A stretch of DNA of 64,000 nt from Hygrocybe punicea (lineage: Eukaryota > Basidiomycota > Agaricomycetes > Agaricales > Hygrophoraceae): assembly GCA_963556145.1 (NCBI GenBank), contig OY744462.1, forward strand, positions 1,736,001 to 1,800,000, read 5' to 3'. Below are positions 37,664 to 48,549 of this stretch, piece by piece. How positions within the stretch are numbered: the first letter of the stretch is position 1; each line of letters opens with the position of its first letter. The notes under the pieces were generated by a model, which made no database searches, was not told where the DNA came from, and was given only the letters and a program-made list of their open reading frames with translations. The translations under genes and the position numbers were made by a program.

Positions 37664-38841
37664 CTAGAGCTGCTCCGTGATGGCAACGGAGAAGTCGGAA
37701 AAGTAAGCATCCTGCGACCGAGGTGACGCGTAGTCTGCAGAGTGACCTGAGTACACGATAGGTAAAGTAAGTATGTATCGAGAAGCCGGGCGGAGAAGGG
37801 CTACACACCACCGAAGAAAGTCTGCATCTGGATGCCCCTGATCCTGCCGGCATCGCTGTCACGGAAGACCAAACCGTTGACGTTGATGACGCTCTGGCCG
37901 TTCATGAACAATTGAACCTCGCCATTGGCCTGGCCGGCGTCGTTGAGGCGCACACGCTGGCTGACGGTTGCACGCTGGCCTGCGGTGAACTGGAAGGCGC
38001 CACGTCCGACGGAATCGCCGTACTCGGGGTTGCAGGTGGAAGACGGCTTGACATCGCAGAGGACATTGTTGGCAGAGAAATTTGGAGGGAGATACGTGTA
38101 CAGCTCGCCCTGGCCCCCTTGGCGCCACATAAGTCGCGCGGAAAAGCAGTTGGACGAATGGCGGCCACCAGAGCAATCGATGGCTGCAGCGTCACTGTTG
38201 CCGCCATCTAATTTGGAAAAGAACGGAGCGTGACAGATTTCGTTTAAGAGATAATATTATGTGATTGAACGCAAAAATGACGAGATAGACGTACAGAGAC
38301 CTGGTAATTTGCCACCGATGTTGAACTCGAAGCCTTCCGGGAAGAGTATCGAGTACCCGAATGTGGCTTCTTTGGCCGTGGACAAATCTACCTGGCTGGG
38401 CCCTGGGGCGTAGAAGGAGAGGCCGCCGAGGGGCTGGCGCGTTAATGTGTAAGAGCCCTGGGGGTAGTGGGCACGCATGGACAATTTGCCATCGGGTGCT
38501 TTGACGTAGGTTGGAGCCAGGTCGAAGAGCATATTGGTAGGTCTGAAGGTGCTGTCTGCTAGGGCAAGGGCATTGGGAGCCAAAGGAGAAGTGGACCAAG
38601 ATTGGATTGTGTGGGCGGGGGAGAGAGCGTGGGCTGGGGGTGGAGGGGGTGGAGGGTGGTCAGATTGAGTAGGTGCGGCGGCGACGGACGTTTGTAGGGT
38701 TGAGGAGGGTGTCTGGATATCAGCGCTCCAGGCGTTGGAATCACAGGTTCTACGGTTGAGGCAACGGTGGGGCACTGGGAGAGCAGCGGCGAGAGAGACA
38801 GTGAGGATGAAGTATACAAGGAGCGTGACAGCCGTGTACAT
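37664..38841 (-). CDS. Secreted PL14-type polysaccharide lyase
   Basis: Exons 38841-38295, 38207-37809 and 37746-37664 sum to 343 codons. A signal peptide (LLVYFILTVSLAAALP) is followed by a Pro-rich linker with eight to nine prolines. The catalytic-type beta-jelly-roll domain follows: YSILFPEGFEFNIGGKLPGL, CSGGRHSSNCFSARLMWR, GELYTYLPPNF, VGRGAF and IRGIQMQTFFGG, ending in a DAYFSDFSVAI strand. These blocks are typical of the fungal alginate-lyase-like PL14 family (glucuronan or uronic-acid polymers); the actual substrate is not shown by sequence. It is divergently transcribed from the cerato-platanin gene over a 477-bp shared promoter region. Confidence 0.88.
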
Positions 38842-39270
38842 CGTAAAGAACGACGAGAAAGACAGACAAAACGGGGAAAAGAGAGAAGAAAAGCCTGAGT
38901 CGGTTACAGCCAGCGACGTGATCTTATACGGCCATCGTCTACGGTCCCCTCAATGACCATCACGACCAACACTTCCCCGTCATTGCCATATCTTCACGCA
39001 GCGAGGGTCGGACTCCCACCGATATTTCCAACGATGAAGCTTATTTAAAATGCTGCACGGAATGTTCAATCTCGACGAAGCACGGACCTCGTCGAGAACC
39101 ATGAATCGCTGTGATCACTGGTTATTGGCGCCAGGACTTCCCCAAATGATCCTAGCTCACGGTCGACTCACCCCGTGTGTGTTCCCCCGACGTCCGTCTC
39201 GAACCCGAGTGCATCCATGCGGCCAAAATCCGTCAGGAATTTCCCTTTTTCCTCCAGCAGCAACCGAGCG

Positions 39271-39277
39271 TATAAAG
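39271..39277 (+). promoter_or_regulatory. TATA box of the cerato-platanin gene
   Basis: TATAAAG lies about 42 bp upstream of the ATG at 39319, followed by a pyrimidine-rich stretch (TTTTTCTCTTCTACTCTATC), a typical core promoter of highly expressed fungal genes. Confidence 0.6.
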
Positions 39278-39318
39278 GTGTGTAATTTTTCTCTTCTACT
39301 CTATCCCCCTGTCTCGCA

Positions 39319-39756
39319 ATGAAGTTGACCGCCATCCTTACCTCCCTCGCTCTCTTCAGCATACCCCATCTCGCCGCTGCCACCACCACTTCCTACGACA
39401 CAGTATATGACAACCCTAGGGCCTCCCTCGACACAGTCTCCTGTTCCGACGGCAAAAACGGTCTCATTACCCGCGGGTATACCACATTTGGGTCCCTCCC
39501 AACCTTTCCCAACATCGGTGGTGCTTCCGCCATCCCAGGCTGGAACTCCCCTAATTGCGGCTCATGCTGGAATATGACGTATACCACCAAGGGTGGGAAG
39601 ACGACCATCACCATATTGGCAATAGACACTTCAACGAGGACTGAGTTCAACATTGCAGAAAAGGCGATGAATACGTTGACTGGCGGGAATGCGGTGCACG
39701 ACGGAGTGGTCAATGTCACATCCGTGCAGGTTCATGCGTCCTTGTGTGGGATGTGA
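39319..39756 (+). CDS. Cerato-platanin family secreted protein
   Basis: An intronless ORF of 145 residues. A signal peptide of about 20 residues (LTSLALFSIPHLAAA) precedes the mature domain with TSYDTVYDNPRASLDTVSCS, the conserved GYTTFGSLPTFPNIGG, the CGSCW motif, and the C-terminal VQVHASLCGM. The four cysteines expected for two disulphides are present. Length and motif order match the family closely. Cerato-platanins are small secreted double-psi-barrel proteins that bind chitin oligomers and self-assemble at surfaces; some are recognised by plants. The strong TATA box suggests high expression. Confidence 0.97.
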   Translation: MKLTAILTSLALFSIPHLAAATTTSYDTVYDNPRASLDTVSCSDGKNGLITRGYTTFGSLPTFPNIGGASAIPGWNSPNCGSCWNMTYTTKGGKTTITILAIDTSTRTEFNIAEKAMNTLTGGNAVHDGVVNVTSVQVHASLCGM

Positions 39757-40127
39757 TCTCCTTCTCACTTCTTCCTTCCTTCTGGACGGGTAAGTGGATC
39801 GACCCTCCTCCGTCTTTCTAACTTCTGACTGCTCTTTCAGAAATAAGAACACCGCAAAAGAAGCACGGAGAGAGAGAGGGTAAGCTTTGGTGGGAATACT
39901 TGGCATTTGGCCCGTTTTCCTGTCGGACTGCGTTACGTATTGTAAATAAAACCAAGTGGTCGAGACTTGTCCAGGCTCTGGCAGCATTCAATAAATTCGC
40001 TTGTTTGGCAAGAGCTTCCGAACCAAACATCACGTAATTAATAATTTACGGCTTGCCGAATTCGGCCTTTCTTTTTTTCTTCGGACCCTTGTCGAGTTCC
40101 ACCGTTCAGTCCCGTCAATAGGCAAGT
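39757..40127. other. Intergenic region
   Basis: Holds the cerato-platanin 3' UTR and the promoter of the F-box gene. An AATTAATAATTTACG stretch lies near 40040. No other feature was seen. Confidence 0.5.
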
Positions 40128-41630
40128 ATGGACTGCAGCAAGAAAACCAACGGCGTCCTTGAAGCCCTTAACACCCAGCTGCATTATTTAGAGCAGAGGA
40201 AAATACTTCTTCTGGGAGAGGTCGCCGATGTCGAGACCACCATAAAACGTGTAAAAGCAGAGCACGGACGAGTCAGCAACCAGAACTCCGCCATATACCG
40301 TCTTCCTGTCGAAATAATCGCGTATATTTTCGTGATGGGCCAACAACTGGGTCCCGGGAAGGACGAAAGGCGTTCTCCACGGTTCGAGGTGCTTGTGTCG
40401 CATGTCACGAGCTACTGGCGAGACATCGCCCTCAGTACGCCGCCGCTATGGACACACATATACGATAAACCACTTGCTCCACATGCCTCGGGATGCACAT
40501 ACACGACGAGACTCGACAAGGTATCTGCCTACTTGGTGCGGTCCGATGCTTGTCCGATTGATATCACATTTATATTCCTTCACAATGGCCTGAATGGAAG
40601 TGGGCTCATCTCAGTGGTAATCGCACATGTTGTACGCTGGCGCCGGGTGTTCATCGAAATGGAGGAGATGGAGCTTATATCCCTCTTCCCGCTCGTCCGT
40701 CACTCCACTGCCCCCGTCCTCGAACACTTGTCTATCTGCCCGGCTGGCCACTTGAACCAGCCCTTGGAGAACGATGCGCAGATTTTTACAGGCGGTGCCC
40801 CTGCCTTGACGTTCGTGCGTCTCACAGGCATCGCGATAATGTGCTCACTGCCCCCCATGAACGTCGTGACCACTCTTCATCTCGAAGCCGACGTGGCCAT
40901 GACAATCCACTACGATCGTTTTTGCGAAATCATTGCCGCCTCGTCCTCATTGCTGAATCTCTCCCTGTATGGGATTACAGTCGAGTCTTGGCCATCAGGA
41001 GATCCCCGAATATTGGATATACCCACCCTCCGTGCGCTGCGGATACATAGCGGTCCAACTATGCTTTATAATATGTTATTAGCCATCGAGGCGCCTCATT
41101 TGGAATCATTGGTCGTGGCAGATTGTGCGGATGATGAGGATGATGTTTACCCCTGGGCCAACACCCAGTTTGCCCCCTCCGCACCGAAATTCCCGAGGCT
41201 GCTCTCACTCACGCTCAGCAACTGCCACTTCGAATACCGAACTTGCCGGATCCTAATCCGCAAGCTGCCCACCATCACGCATTTTTCCTTGCTGGGCTCG
41301 TTCAACATCGACCTCTTGAAATGTCTCAGGCACGACTACCGTTCGTCATCAGAAGACCTCCCGTGGACGAATCTGCACACGTTGACCATAGAGCGTCTGG
41401 AAACTGCGCAAGAGTCACTGCTGTACGCGAATGTGTTGCCGGGCCGACTTCAATTGGGACGGCCCATTGCGGTGCTGCGGTTGGAGAATCAGTTGCGAAG
41501 CAAATTTAAGCGGAAGGGACGGTTGGAATTGTTGGAGCAGATTGTTAAAGTGGAGAAGTGGAGTAGCCCTGATCCCTGGCCGCCGGGATTAGATTTTGTG
41601 GACGAATATGATTTGTTCTTGTCCGCCTAA
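40128..41630 (+). CDS. F-box-like protein
   Basis: A single 500-residue exon. A short coiled coil (LEQRKILLLGEVADVETTIK) precedes an F-box-like segment at about residue 58-110 (IYRLPVEIIAYIFVMGQQ, then VSHVTSYWRDIALSTPPLW). The remaining 390 residues look like degenerate leucine-rich repeats (LLNLSLYGITVESWPSG, LLSLTLSNCHFEYRTCRIL). This is the very large Agaricomycete F-box family. Members are presumed SCF ubiquitin-ligase adaptors, but the target is unknown. Confidence 0.88.
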   Translation: MDCSKKTNGVLEALNTQLHYLEQRKILLLGEVADVETTIKRVKAEHGRVSNQNSAIYRLPVEIIAYIFVMGQQLGPGKDERRSPRFEVLVSHVTSYWRDIALSTPPLWTHIYDKPLAPHASGCTYTTRLDKVSAYLVRSDACPIDITFIFLHNGLNGSGLISVVIAHVVRWRRVFIEMEEMELISLFPLVRHSTAPVLEHLSICPAGHLNQPLENDAQIFTGGAPALTFVRLTGIAIMCSLPPMNVVTTLHLEADVAMTIHYDRFCEIIAASSSLLNLSLYGITVESWPSGDPRILDIPTLRALRIHSGPTMLYNMLLAIEAPHLESLVVADCADDEDDVYPWANTQFAPSAPKFPRLLSLTLSNCHFEYRTCRILIRKLPTITHFSLLGSFNIDLLKCLRHDYRSSSEDLPWTNLHTLTIERLETAQESLLYANVLPGRLQLGRPIAVLRLENQLRSKFKRKGRLELLEQIVKVEKWSSPDPWPPGLDFVDEYDLFLSA

Positions 41631-41667
41631 GATGTACACACAATATATACCATCCGTGGCTAGGCAT

Positions 41668-42034
41668 CTAAATTTTGAACCCAAGTCCTCTCATACAAGC
41701 CACATGGCTGCGCACTAGCTCCTGGCACTTCTTGTCCGCTTCCGACGAGTCGAACTGCAGGAAACAAGCGTCTCTAGCCGACTTCGTCTCCGAACAAGCA
41801 CAACACCTTGTAGCATGACGCCGTGGTCAGTCTTCAAGTTACACTGCCAAGTAAATCATAACCGACGTACGGTTTAAGACCTTTCGGGTTCAGAGGGTTC
41901 ATTTTGGGATCAGTTGGGTCGTATGGCTTGTTTCCTTGCGACGGTGGGGCAGACGACCACCAGGAAGTTATCTGTAACAGCACACTGTGAGACTGAAGGA
42001 TGGAGAAAGCGGTTCAACTTACTTTCTCCAGCAT
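41668..42034 (-). CDS. COX17: Cytochrome c oxidase copper chaperone COX17
   Basis: Three small exons (42034-42023, 41971-41871, 41806-41668) give 83 residues in frame. The C-terminal part carries the copper-binding KPCCAC motif followed by the twin CX9C pattern (ETKSARDACFLQF, then ADKKCQELVRSHVACMRG), which together identify COX17. The protein sits in the mitochondrial intermembrane space and hands Cu(I) to SCO1 and COX11 for assembly of complex IV. The first exon codes only four residues (MLEK), and no exon is long enough to stand out as an open frame. Length fits the family (about 65-80 residues). All conserved cysteines are present. Confidence 0.93.
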
Positions 42035-42124
42035 TTTCAAGTGAAAAAACAAAAATTATATAACGAATTTCCCAATTTCGCCAATTTCCCAGTTGGGAAT
42101 AGTTAAAATTAAAACTCGTGGCCG

Positions 42125-42134
42125 TATATAAATA
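42125..42134 (+). promoter_or_regulatory. TATA box of the ABC transporter gene
   Basis: TATATAAATA lies about 60 bp upstream of the chosen ATG at 42192, which supports that start over the in-frame upstream codon at 42150. Confidence 0.5.
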
Positions 42135-42191
42135 TCGCTTGGGCAGCTTTTGCCAATTGCGCGTCTTTCACCCCCACACGCCTGGTGCAAA

Positions 42192-45100
42192 ATGGTTTCT
42201 TGGCCTCTGTTAACCGTATTATCACTGGTCGCAATCGCAACCGCACAGTCGTGTCAGAACTATGGTATCCAGAATGGCTCTACTTGTGCTTGTCCCCCTG
42301 GTTTCGGTGGAGGGACATGCTCGCAGCCAGCATGCGGAGGCGACATCTTCCAAGGCCCTCATCGCAACATAACGGACGGTTCTGCTTTCCCTAACATCAC
42401 CGCATCCGGGTGTGCATGTGAAAGTGACTGGAGTGGAACGGGATGCAACGTCTGCCGAAGTCCTGCCGCATGTCAAAGTGCGTACAAGGCTTCAGGGAGT
42501 ACATCAACCAGCTCAACGTCCGGGGCTGATGGCGTGCAAAATAACACCATGGTCTGCAACGTCCAACCTAAGGTGTTCGCGGCCAGTCATATGAGTTGCG
42601 CAGTAGTCGTAAGTCCATTGCCTATTGCCTCAGTCAAATACCAAACAACGTATATCTACCTTGCACAATCAAATTCCAGGTTCCTACCATCCAAAGTATA
42701 TTTCCGCGCTCGACATCCTTGAACATTCTCCGGACGCTCCAGCCCTCCTTCGCCGCCATACCAAATGTGACTGCTTTTGGCTCGGCTGGCTCCATTTTTG
42801 CTCAACTCTGGTACGATGGCGTCGAGCAGTTCCACTGCAAAGCCGATTCGTGCACGCAAGATAGTACGTCCGCGGACTGGAATTGCCAAAACCTCCAATG
42901 CTCGTGCATCGGGAACACCACGTTCTGCGGAGGCGGCGGCTTGGATATTACCCAGACGATCAATACTCTAGCTGGGGCGGTGGCGGTGTCGTGTTCTGCC
43001 TTAAGTAGCACCAATACAGCTACATGCAATTTCACGCAGACCGTCCTTCAGTCTATATTCGGAGCGTCTGGGCTCTCGCTTCAAGACTGTATATTTGGCG
43101 AATGTGTCCGTCAGGGTGTCATCGATGCTGCCACTAACTCAACGAGTTCGACTACGACTACGACTTCGAAGCAACTCAGTGGAGGTGTGATTGCGGGTTT
43201 GGCTGTGGTGGGCGCGTTGCTGTTAATAGCCTTGGCTCTTCTCGCCTTGGGGCTGAGGTCACAGAGGAAAGCTCGAAGGGGTGGTCTGAGTTACGGTCAC
43301 GCGGAAAAGAGTGGTGGGGTGAGTGTGGAATGGGCAGACATCAGTTATACTGTTCCAAATGTCGGTGGGACGGGAAAGTGGTTTGGAAGATTTAGGAAGG
43401 TCGATGCAGCAATCACTAACGACAAGGTTGTCTTGGATAGCCTCACTGGATCTGTGCCGGCTGGCCAGATGATGGCTATATTAGGACCTAGTGGTACGTG
43501 GACCCCTCAGATTTCCATCGACTGGGATGACATTCAATGTTCGTGAACGATCGTACAGGTGCTGGAAAGACGACACTTGTGGAAATACTGGCCGGTAAGA
43601 ACAAAACCGGACTCACTACGGGTCGTGTGTCATTCCCGTCAACCTTGAGCGGTGGCCCCACCCATCCGCAGATCGGCTTTGTCCCGCAGCAAGATATTCT
43701 TCCACCCATGCTTACCGTCTCCGAAGCCCTACTCTTTGCTGCACGCCTGCGTCTGCCAGAGACCGTTTCAGAAGAGGAGAAACATCGACGCGTGGACGCA
43801 GTCATGGAAAAATTAGGAATCGAAGACTTGAGGAACGTGAGGATTGGTTGGAATGGAGGAGGCGGCGGGAGAGGTATCAGTGGGGGAGAGATGAGGAGGG
43901 TCAGCATTGGGTTGGAGCTAGTTGCCCGGCCCGACGTGTTGATCTTGGATGAGCCTACATCAGGTTGGTTCTTCAGTCCCAAATAACCGTTTTCCCTCTA
44001 ATTTAGTTGTCTAGGCTTGGACTCCGTCTCGGCCGCAAAAGTAGCCAACGTCTTACGTGCAGTCGCTCACGATCCTGAAAACCCTACTGCTGTAATTGCA
44101 TCTATTCATCAACCCAGGCATGTAACCCGGTTTCATTCCAACTTGATTTCATTCACGAAACAAAATTCAAATTCAAATCCATAGTTCGCAGCTATACCAA
44201 ACTTTCGACTCGGTCCTCCTACTTTCACACGGACGTGCCCTGTATTGCGGCCCTGGCGCCTTCGGACCAGTGGACCACTTTGCTCACAGCGACGCCGGTG
44301 TTCCACCATACCAGCAAGGATACAACATTGCCGATTATCTGTTGGAAGTCGCCAGCGATCCGCCAGTAGCACTGTTCCAGATGCCAAGTGCTCAGCATGT
44401 GAATGGTATCACATTGCCGGGTAGCGGAGGCGATTCACTGGATGCTACCGAGAAAGGCACTGGCAAGGGAAACTCAGCGATCATGTCAAGTTCTAGCACC
44501 GAAATGAGAGCCCCGTATGCGACGACGTTTTTGACGCAGTTGCAGGTTATCTTCGGTAGAGAGTGGAAGATTTTGAGGAGGTTGGTTGTTGTTTTCCAGT
44601 GAAAAAGATGGACTTTGATGTCAACGTGATCCCGTGGTTCTCAGGGACAAAACCCTTTTCTTCACCCATGTTGCTGTGGCCGCCGTGCTCGGCGTGTTTT
44701 GCGGTAAGCTTTACATTGGTTGGACAGTTGCTCGTGTTGACGAGTTGGCGTCTCCCTGTCATTCAGGTGGATTATACTTCAAAACGGCTCTGACCATCGC
44801 GGGATTCCAAAATCGGGTCGGATGTTTATTCTTCTTGGTGAGCAGCGCAGAGTATGGCGTCGAAAGAATATTTACCCTTTTATGACCTAGGGAGCGCTCA
44901 TTGCATTCTTATCCTTGAGTGCACTCTACACTGTCGTGGAAGTTCGACCGTTGTTCCTTCGGGAGAGATCTAGTTCATATTATAGGTCAGGGCTCAATTA
45001 TGCAATACCCTCCTGGTTGCTCACATTTTCTTCCTGTCCGTTGTACTTTTAAGTCCAACTGCATGGCTACTGTCACGATTCCTTTTCGATGTGCTTCCTC

Positions 45101-45808
45101 TACGGATTATACCGACGATCATTGTCTCAACTATGTATGCATTTATTGATATTTCCTGCAACTCGATCATGATATGAAGCCTGAACAGCACCTACTGGAT
45201 GGCTGGTCTTGCTCATGACGCCGCTCATTTCTTCAAGTTTCTCTTCATACTGGTTTTGTACACTTTGGCTATGACACTGTTTGTAAGTCCAGCATTAGTC
45301 CTTCGTATCACTATCCTCACTCCAACCAACCCCATCAGAACTTCCTCCTCGGAACTCTATTCAACAACGGCGGTATCGCGATCCTACTCTCGGCTCTTAC
45401 TGCCCTCTACCAGATGACCTTCGCTGGCTTCTTTGCGCACCTGAGTTCCATCCCTCCTGTGCTCCGCTGGCTTCAGTGGCTATGCCCGCTGAAGTACACT
45501 CTGGAGGCGTTGTCTGTGAACGAGGTGGGCTCCGGGTTGATGATCCAAGACACCCTGCAAGGTGTACCAATCAGCGTGTCGGCCAGCTTGATTATGCAAT
45601 TGGTGGGTTCTGCATTCTTTTGTCGTTGGCAAATTTCGAGCAGTTCTGACGTTCTTGAGGTTTTGTTTTGTGATGCAATTACTTACAGTTATTTGGATTC
45701 GGGGTGAACAACTATTATCGTGATGTGCTTGTCTTGTGTGCCTTCATTGCCGGTTTTGGTTTAGGCGTCATTGCTGTGGTTTGGTTCAAAGTCAGGGAGC
45801 GACGGTGA
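42192..45808 (+). CDS. ADP1-like ABCG half-transporter with EGF-like ectodomain
   Basis: A multi-exon gene. A signal peptide (LLTVLSLVAIATAQS) leads into a cysteine-rich EGF-like region (CACPPGFGGGTC, CACESDWSGTGC) and a large lumenal domain, then a first helix (VIAGLAVVGALLLIALALLALG). The ABC domain follows: Walker A GPSG/GAGKTT split by an intron at about 43494-43558, a Q-loop in FVPQQDILPPML, signature ISGGEMRRVSIG at about 43876-43911, and Walker B VLILDEPTSG with another intron before LDS. SIHQP is the H-loop. The C-terminal half gives about six helices (FFKFLFILVLYTLAMTLF) and ends VVWFKVRERR. This order, with an EGF-like lumenal domain before the ABC cassette, matches yeast ADP1. The substrate is unknown. 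Confidence 0.92.
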
Positions 45809-46214
45809 AGGGGAGCACAATATGGGACTACCCTGTATACTGTTTCAAATCAACGGAGCTTCATTGGTATTGGAAATAGTATGTATACTAGTATACTGGA
45901 AACTTGTACCAGTGCCAGTAGCACTATGCACACAGAGTCAGTGCCTGAATGACAGAAGATACCTATCTCACTGAAAGTAGCAATGGCCCTCTCAACAAGC
46001 CTTTATTGAGCGCTGCAGCGTCATACCCCTCCTCAGGATACAAGAATGAGGGCCAGTCATCTGCGGAAATTACAGTCTGACCATTCTGAACGTCATGGCA
46101 AAACCTGTAAAATAGTAGTTTGGTACTTCAATCTCATTATGCAATTCACAACTTACTTTTCAGACCATGGGCTTATTGTCGATGGCGGGAACTCTGAAAG
46201 AGGCAAGTTGGGGA
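45809..46214. other. Intergenic region left of the transposon island
   Basis: No gene recognised. Includes the 3' UTR of the ABC transporter and the unique flank of the copia LTR. Confidence 0.5.
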
Positions 46215-46460
46215 TGTTAAAACTGTATCCTAGTCAGGCTCAGCCGTGAACAGAACGACTATGTATTATACCTGTATCCTAGTGAGGCTAAGTGTAATAC
46301 AGTTAGCGGATGGTCTATACAATGTGAGGAATATGTACCTCAGCCGTGAACAGAACGACTGAGGTAGCAGAATAGTCTGTGTGACATTGATATACTATAA
46401 ACAACGTCACATGTCCTGATCGTGTCCTGATTGTGTAATCTACACATGTGAAATCCAACA
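46215..46460 (-). repeat. Copia 3' LTR
   Basis: On the minus strand the LTR begins TGTTGGATTTCACATGTG directly after a polypurine tract (GGTGAGGAGGAG) and is taken to end in TTAACA at 46215. It contains internal duplications: CTCAGCCGTGAACAGAACG occurs twice (about 46240 and 46342). The end at 46215 is inferred from the TG...CA rule, because no second LTR exists in the window for comparison. Confidence 0.65.
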
Positions 46461-46501
46461 CTCCTCCTCACCGTGGAGATTACTCCTCCTTGAATGGAAT
46501 C

Positions 46502-48549
46502 CTAAGTGCGAATACCCATAGTGTGCCACATAAAACAAAAATCTTTGGCAGGTAAAGGTTTGGTAAAGACGTCAGTGAGATTAGTTTTAGTGTTGACATA
46601 TTTGACCTCAATTTCATTGTTGGCAATGCATTCACAGATGTAATGGTGTTTGACGTCAATATGTTTGACGTGATTATGGAAAGAAGGGTCGCCAGTGAGT
46701 ATGATGGCACCATTGTTGTCACAGCAGAGTAAGGTGGGTCTAGTTTGACTGAGTTCGAGGCCAAGTAAAAGGGCATGGAGCCAGACCGTTTCTTTGGAAG
46801 TTTTGGCCACAGTGACATATTCAGATTCACAAGAAGAAGTAGAGACAGTTTTTTGTTTATGAGCAGACCAGGAGATGAGACCAGAGCCAAGGGAGAAAGA
46901 GTAGCTGGAGGTAGACTTCCTGGTATCAACACAGTTAGTGAAGTTCGAGTCATTATATCCAGAGAGGTCGGCAATGTGCTCTCCACCAAGGTGGAGCTTG
47001 AAAAGCCTAGTGCCCTTCAGGTATTGTGTGACGCATTTAGTGGTGTCCCAATGGGTCAGGCTGTAGCAATATAAGAACTGGCTAAGCTGTTGGACGGCAA
47101 ACACGATGTCCAGATGGGTCCCCATCGCGATATACATCAAAGATCCAACAAGTGCATGATAGGGCACGACCGCAAGATGGCGGATATCCTCAGGCATATG
47201 TGGGGGGTCAGAAACCCAGGAAAGCTTCAGACCCAGATCCATGGGGATAGGAACAGGGTGAGCATCCGACAGGCCAAACTTACTGATGACTTGGTCAATA
47301 AGCGCTGTTTGCAACAAATGCACAGAATGTGTCGTGTGGTCATGTTCGATTGCAATACTGAGACAGAATTTAGCCTCGCCTAAGTCAGAGATGACCCAAC
47401 GTCCATGTAGCTGCGTCTTGGACCATTCATTCTTGGCTTTGTCATTAGCAACAGAAAGGAAGTCATCGACATGTATGGCTGCAAAGATAATACCTAATGG
47501 AGTGTGGTGGAAGTAGATGCAGTATTCACACACAAGGCAAGTGAAGCCCCACAAAAGCATGGTGTTGTTCATCATCTTGTTCCAAATGCGTCCACCCTGC
47601 TTCAAACTGTACAAACCTTTCTGGAGCTCCCAGACATGGTCTTCGAATCCAGCTTCCTTGAAACCTGGAGGCTGTTCCATATAGCAAGTTTCACCAGGTG
47701 GTAAAAGCCCATTCAAGAAGGCGGTCTTGACATCAATCTGTTGCATGTCATAATCGAGGGCAGCACTGAGGTGGAGTATAATGCGAAAAGATTCCATTCG
47801 TGCCGTAGGTGAGGTTGTCTTCATATAGTCTAGGCTGCCACGGCATACCCAACGAGCCTTATAGTGAACAATAGCGCCAAGTTCATTACGTTTCCGTAAG
47901 AAGACCGGTTTCCCTTTCATGACCTTCTGTCCAGCAGGGACAGAAGAGCGGGGGATGAGTTTGTAAACTCCCATGGACTTGATCGACCAAAACTCCTCCT
48001 TAAGGGCAGCAGACCACTCAGCGGCATCGCCGGATGCCAAAGCTTCCTTGATGGAGGTGGGTTCGTCAGGGTAGGCAATATTGATGGAGGGGTCATCCAT
48101 GGAGGAGAACAATGCTTCAAGATGGTCAACATCGTCCTGGCAAAGGTTGGGGAGTTGAGAAAAGATCTCGTCTTGAGCTTCCTGGCGAAGACATTTGGCA
48201 TTGGCACGTTGTTGTTTGACACAGGCAGCACTCTCCCTAGATTTCATAGTGGCACGTTGCACAGGATTGACATGGGGAATCCCTTTGGTGGCAGCACGGC
48301 GGGCAGAAGGAGTGCGAGTACGATCAGAAGAATGGAGGGAAGCGGGGTCAACAAGGTCAACAGCATTGGTGTGTTGGTGACAAAGGCGAGCTGGAGCGAT
48401 GGCAGGTAAGGGAGGGGGTAGATTGGGAACAGGAGCAGGAGTGTCATCATCGGACACATGAATGGGCAGGTCATCAACCACAGGGAGATCGGGTGGTAAA
48501 GGAACAGGGGGAGGTGCATGAGGGGGGGAAGGGGATGGGAAACACCCTC
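46502..48549 (-). pseudogene. Copia pol: reverse transcriptase and RNase H
   Basis: A long open frame (48481-46502) holds the copia RT: WVCRGSLDY, QQIDVKTAFLNGLL, AAIHVDDFLSVAND (the catalytic x-VDD box), and the RNase H part SGYNDSNFTNCVDTRKS, STSSCESEYVTVAK, HIDVKHHYI and DVFTKPL. Between 48549 and 48481 a one-base slip in a C/T-rich run is needed to join it to the integrase side. The enzymatic motifs are intact in this half. Confidence 0.9.

Noticed and set aside
47480..47500. HVDD instead of YVDD in the copia reverse transcriptase as a defect
   Set aside because: The two catalytic aspartates are intact and a His at this place is, to my knowledge, common in fungal copia elements.
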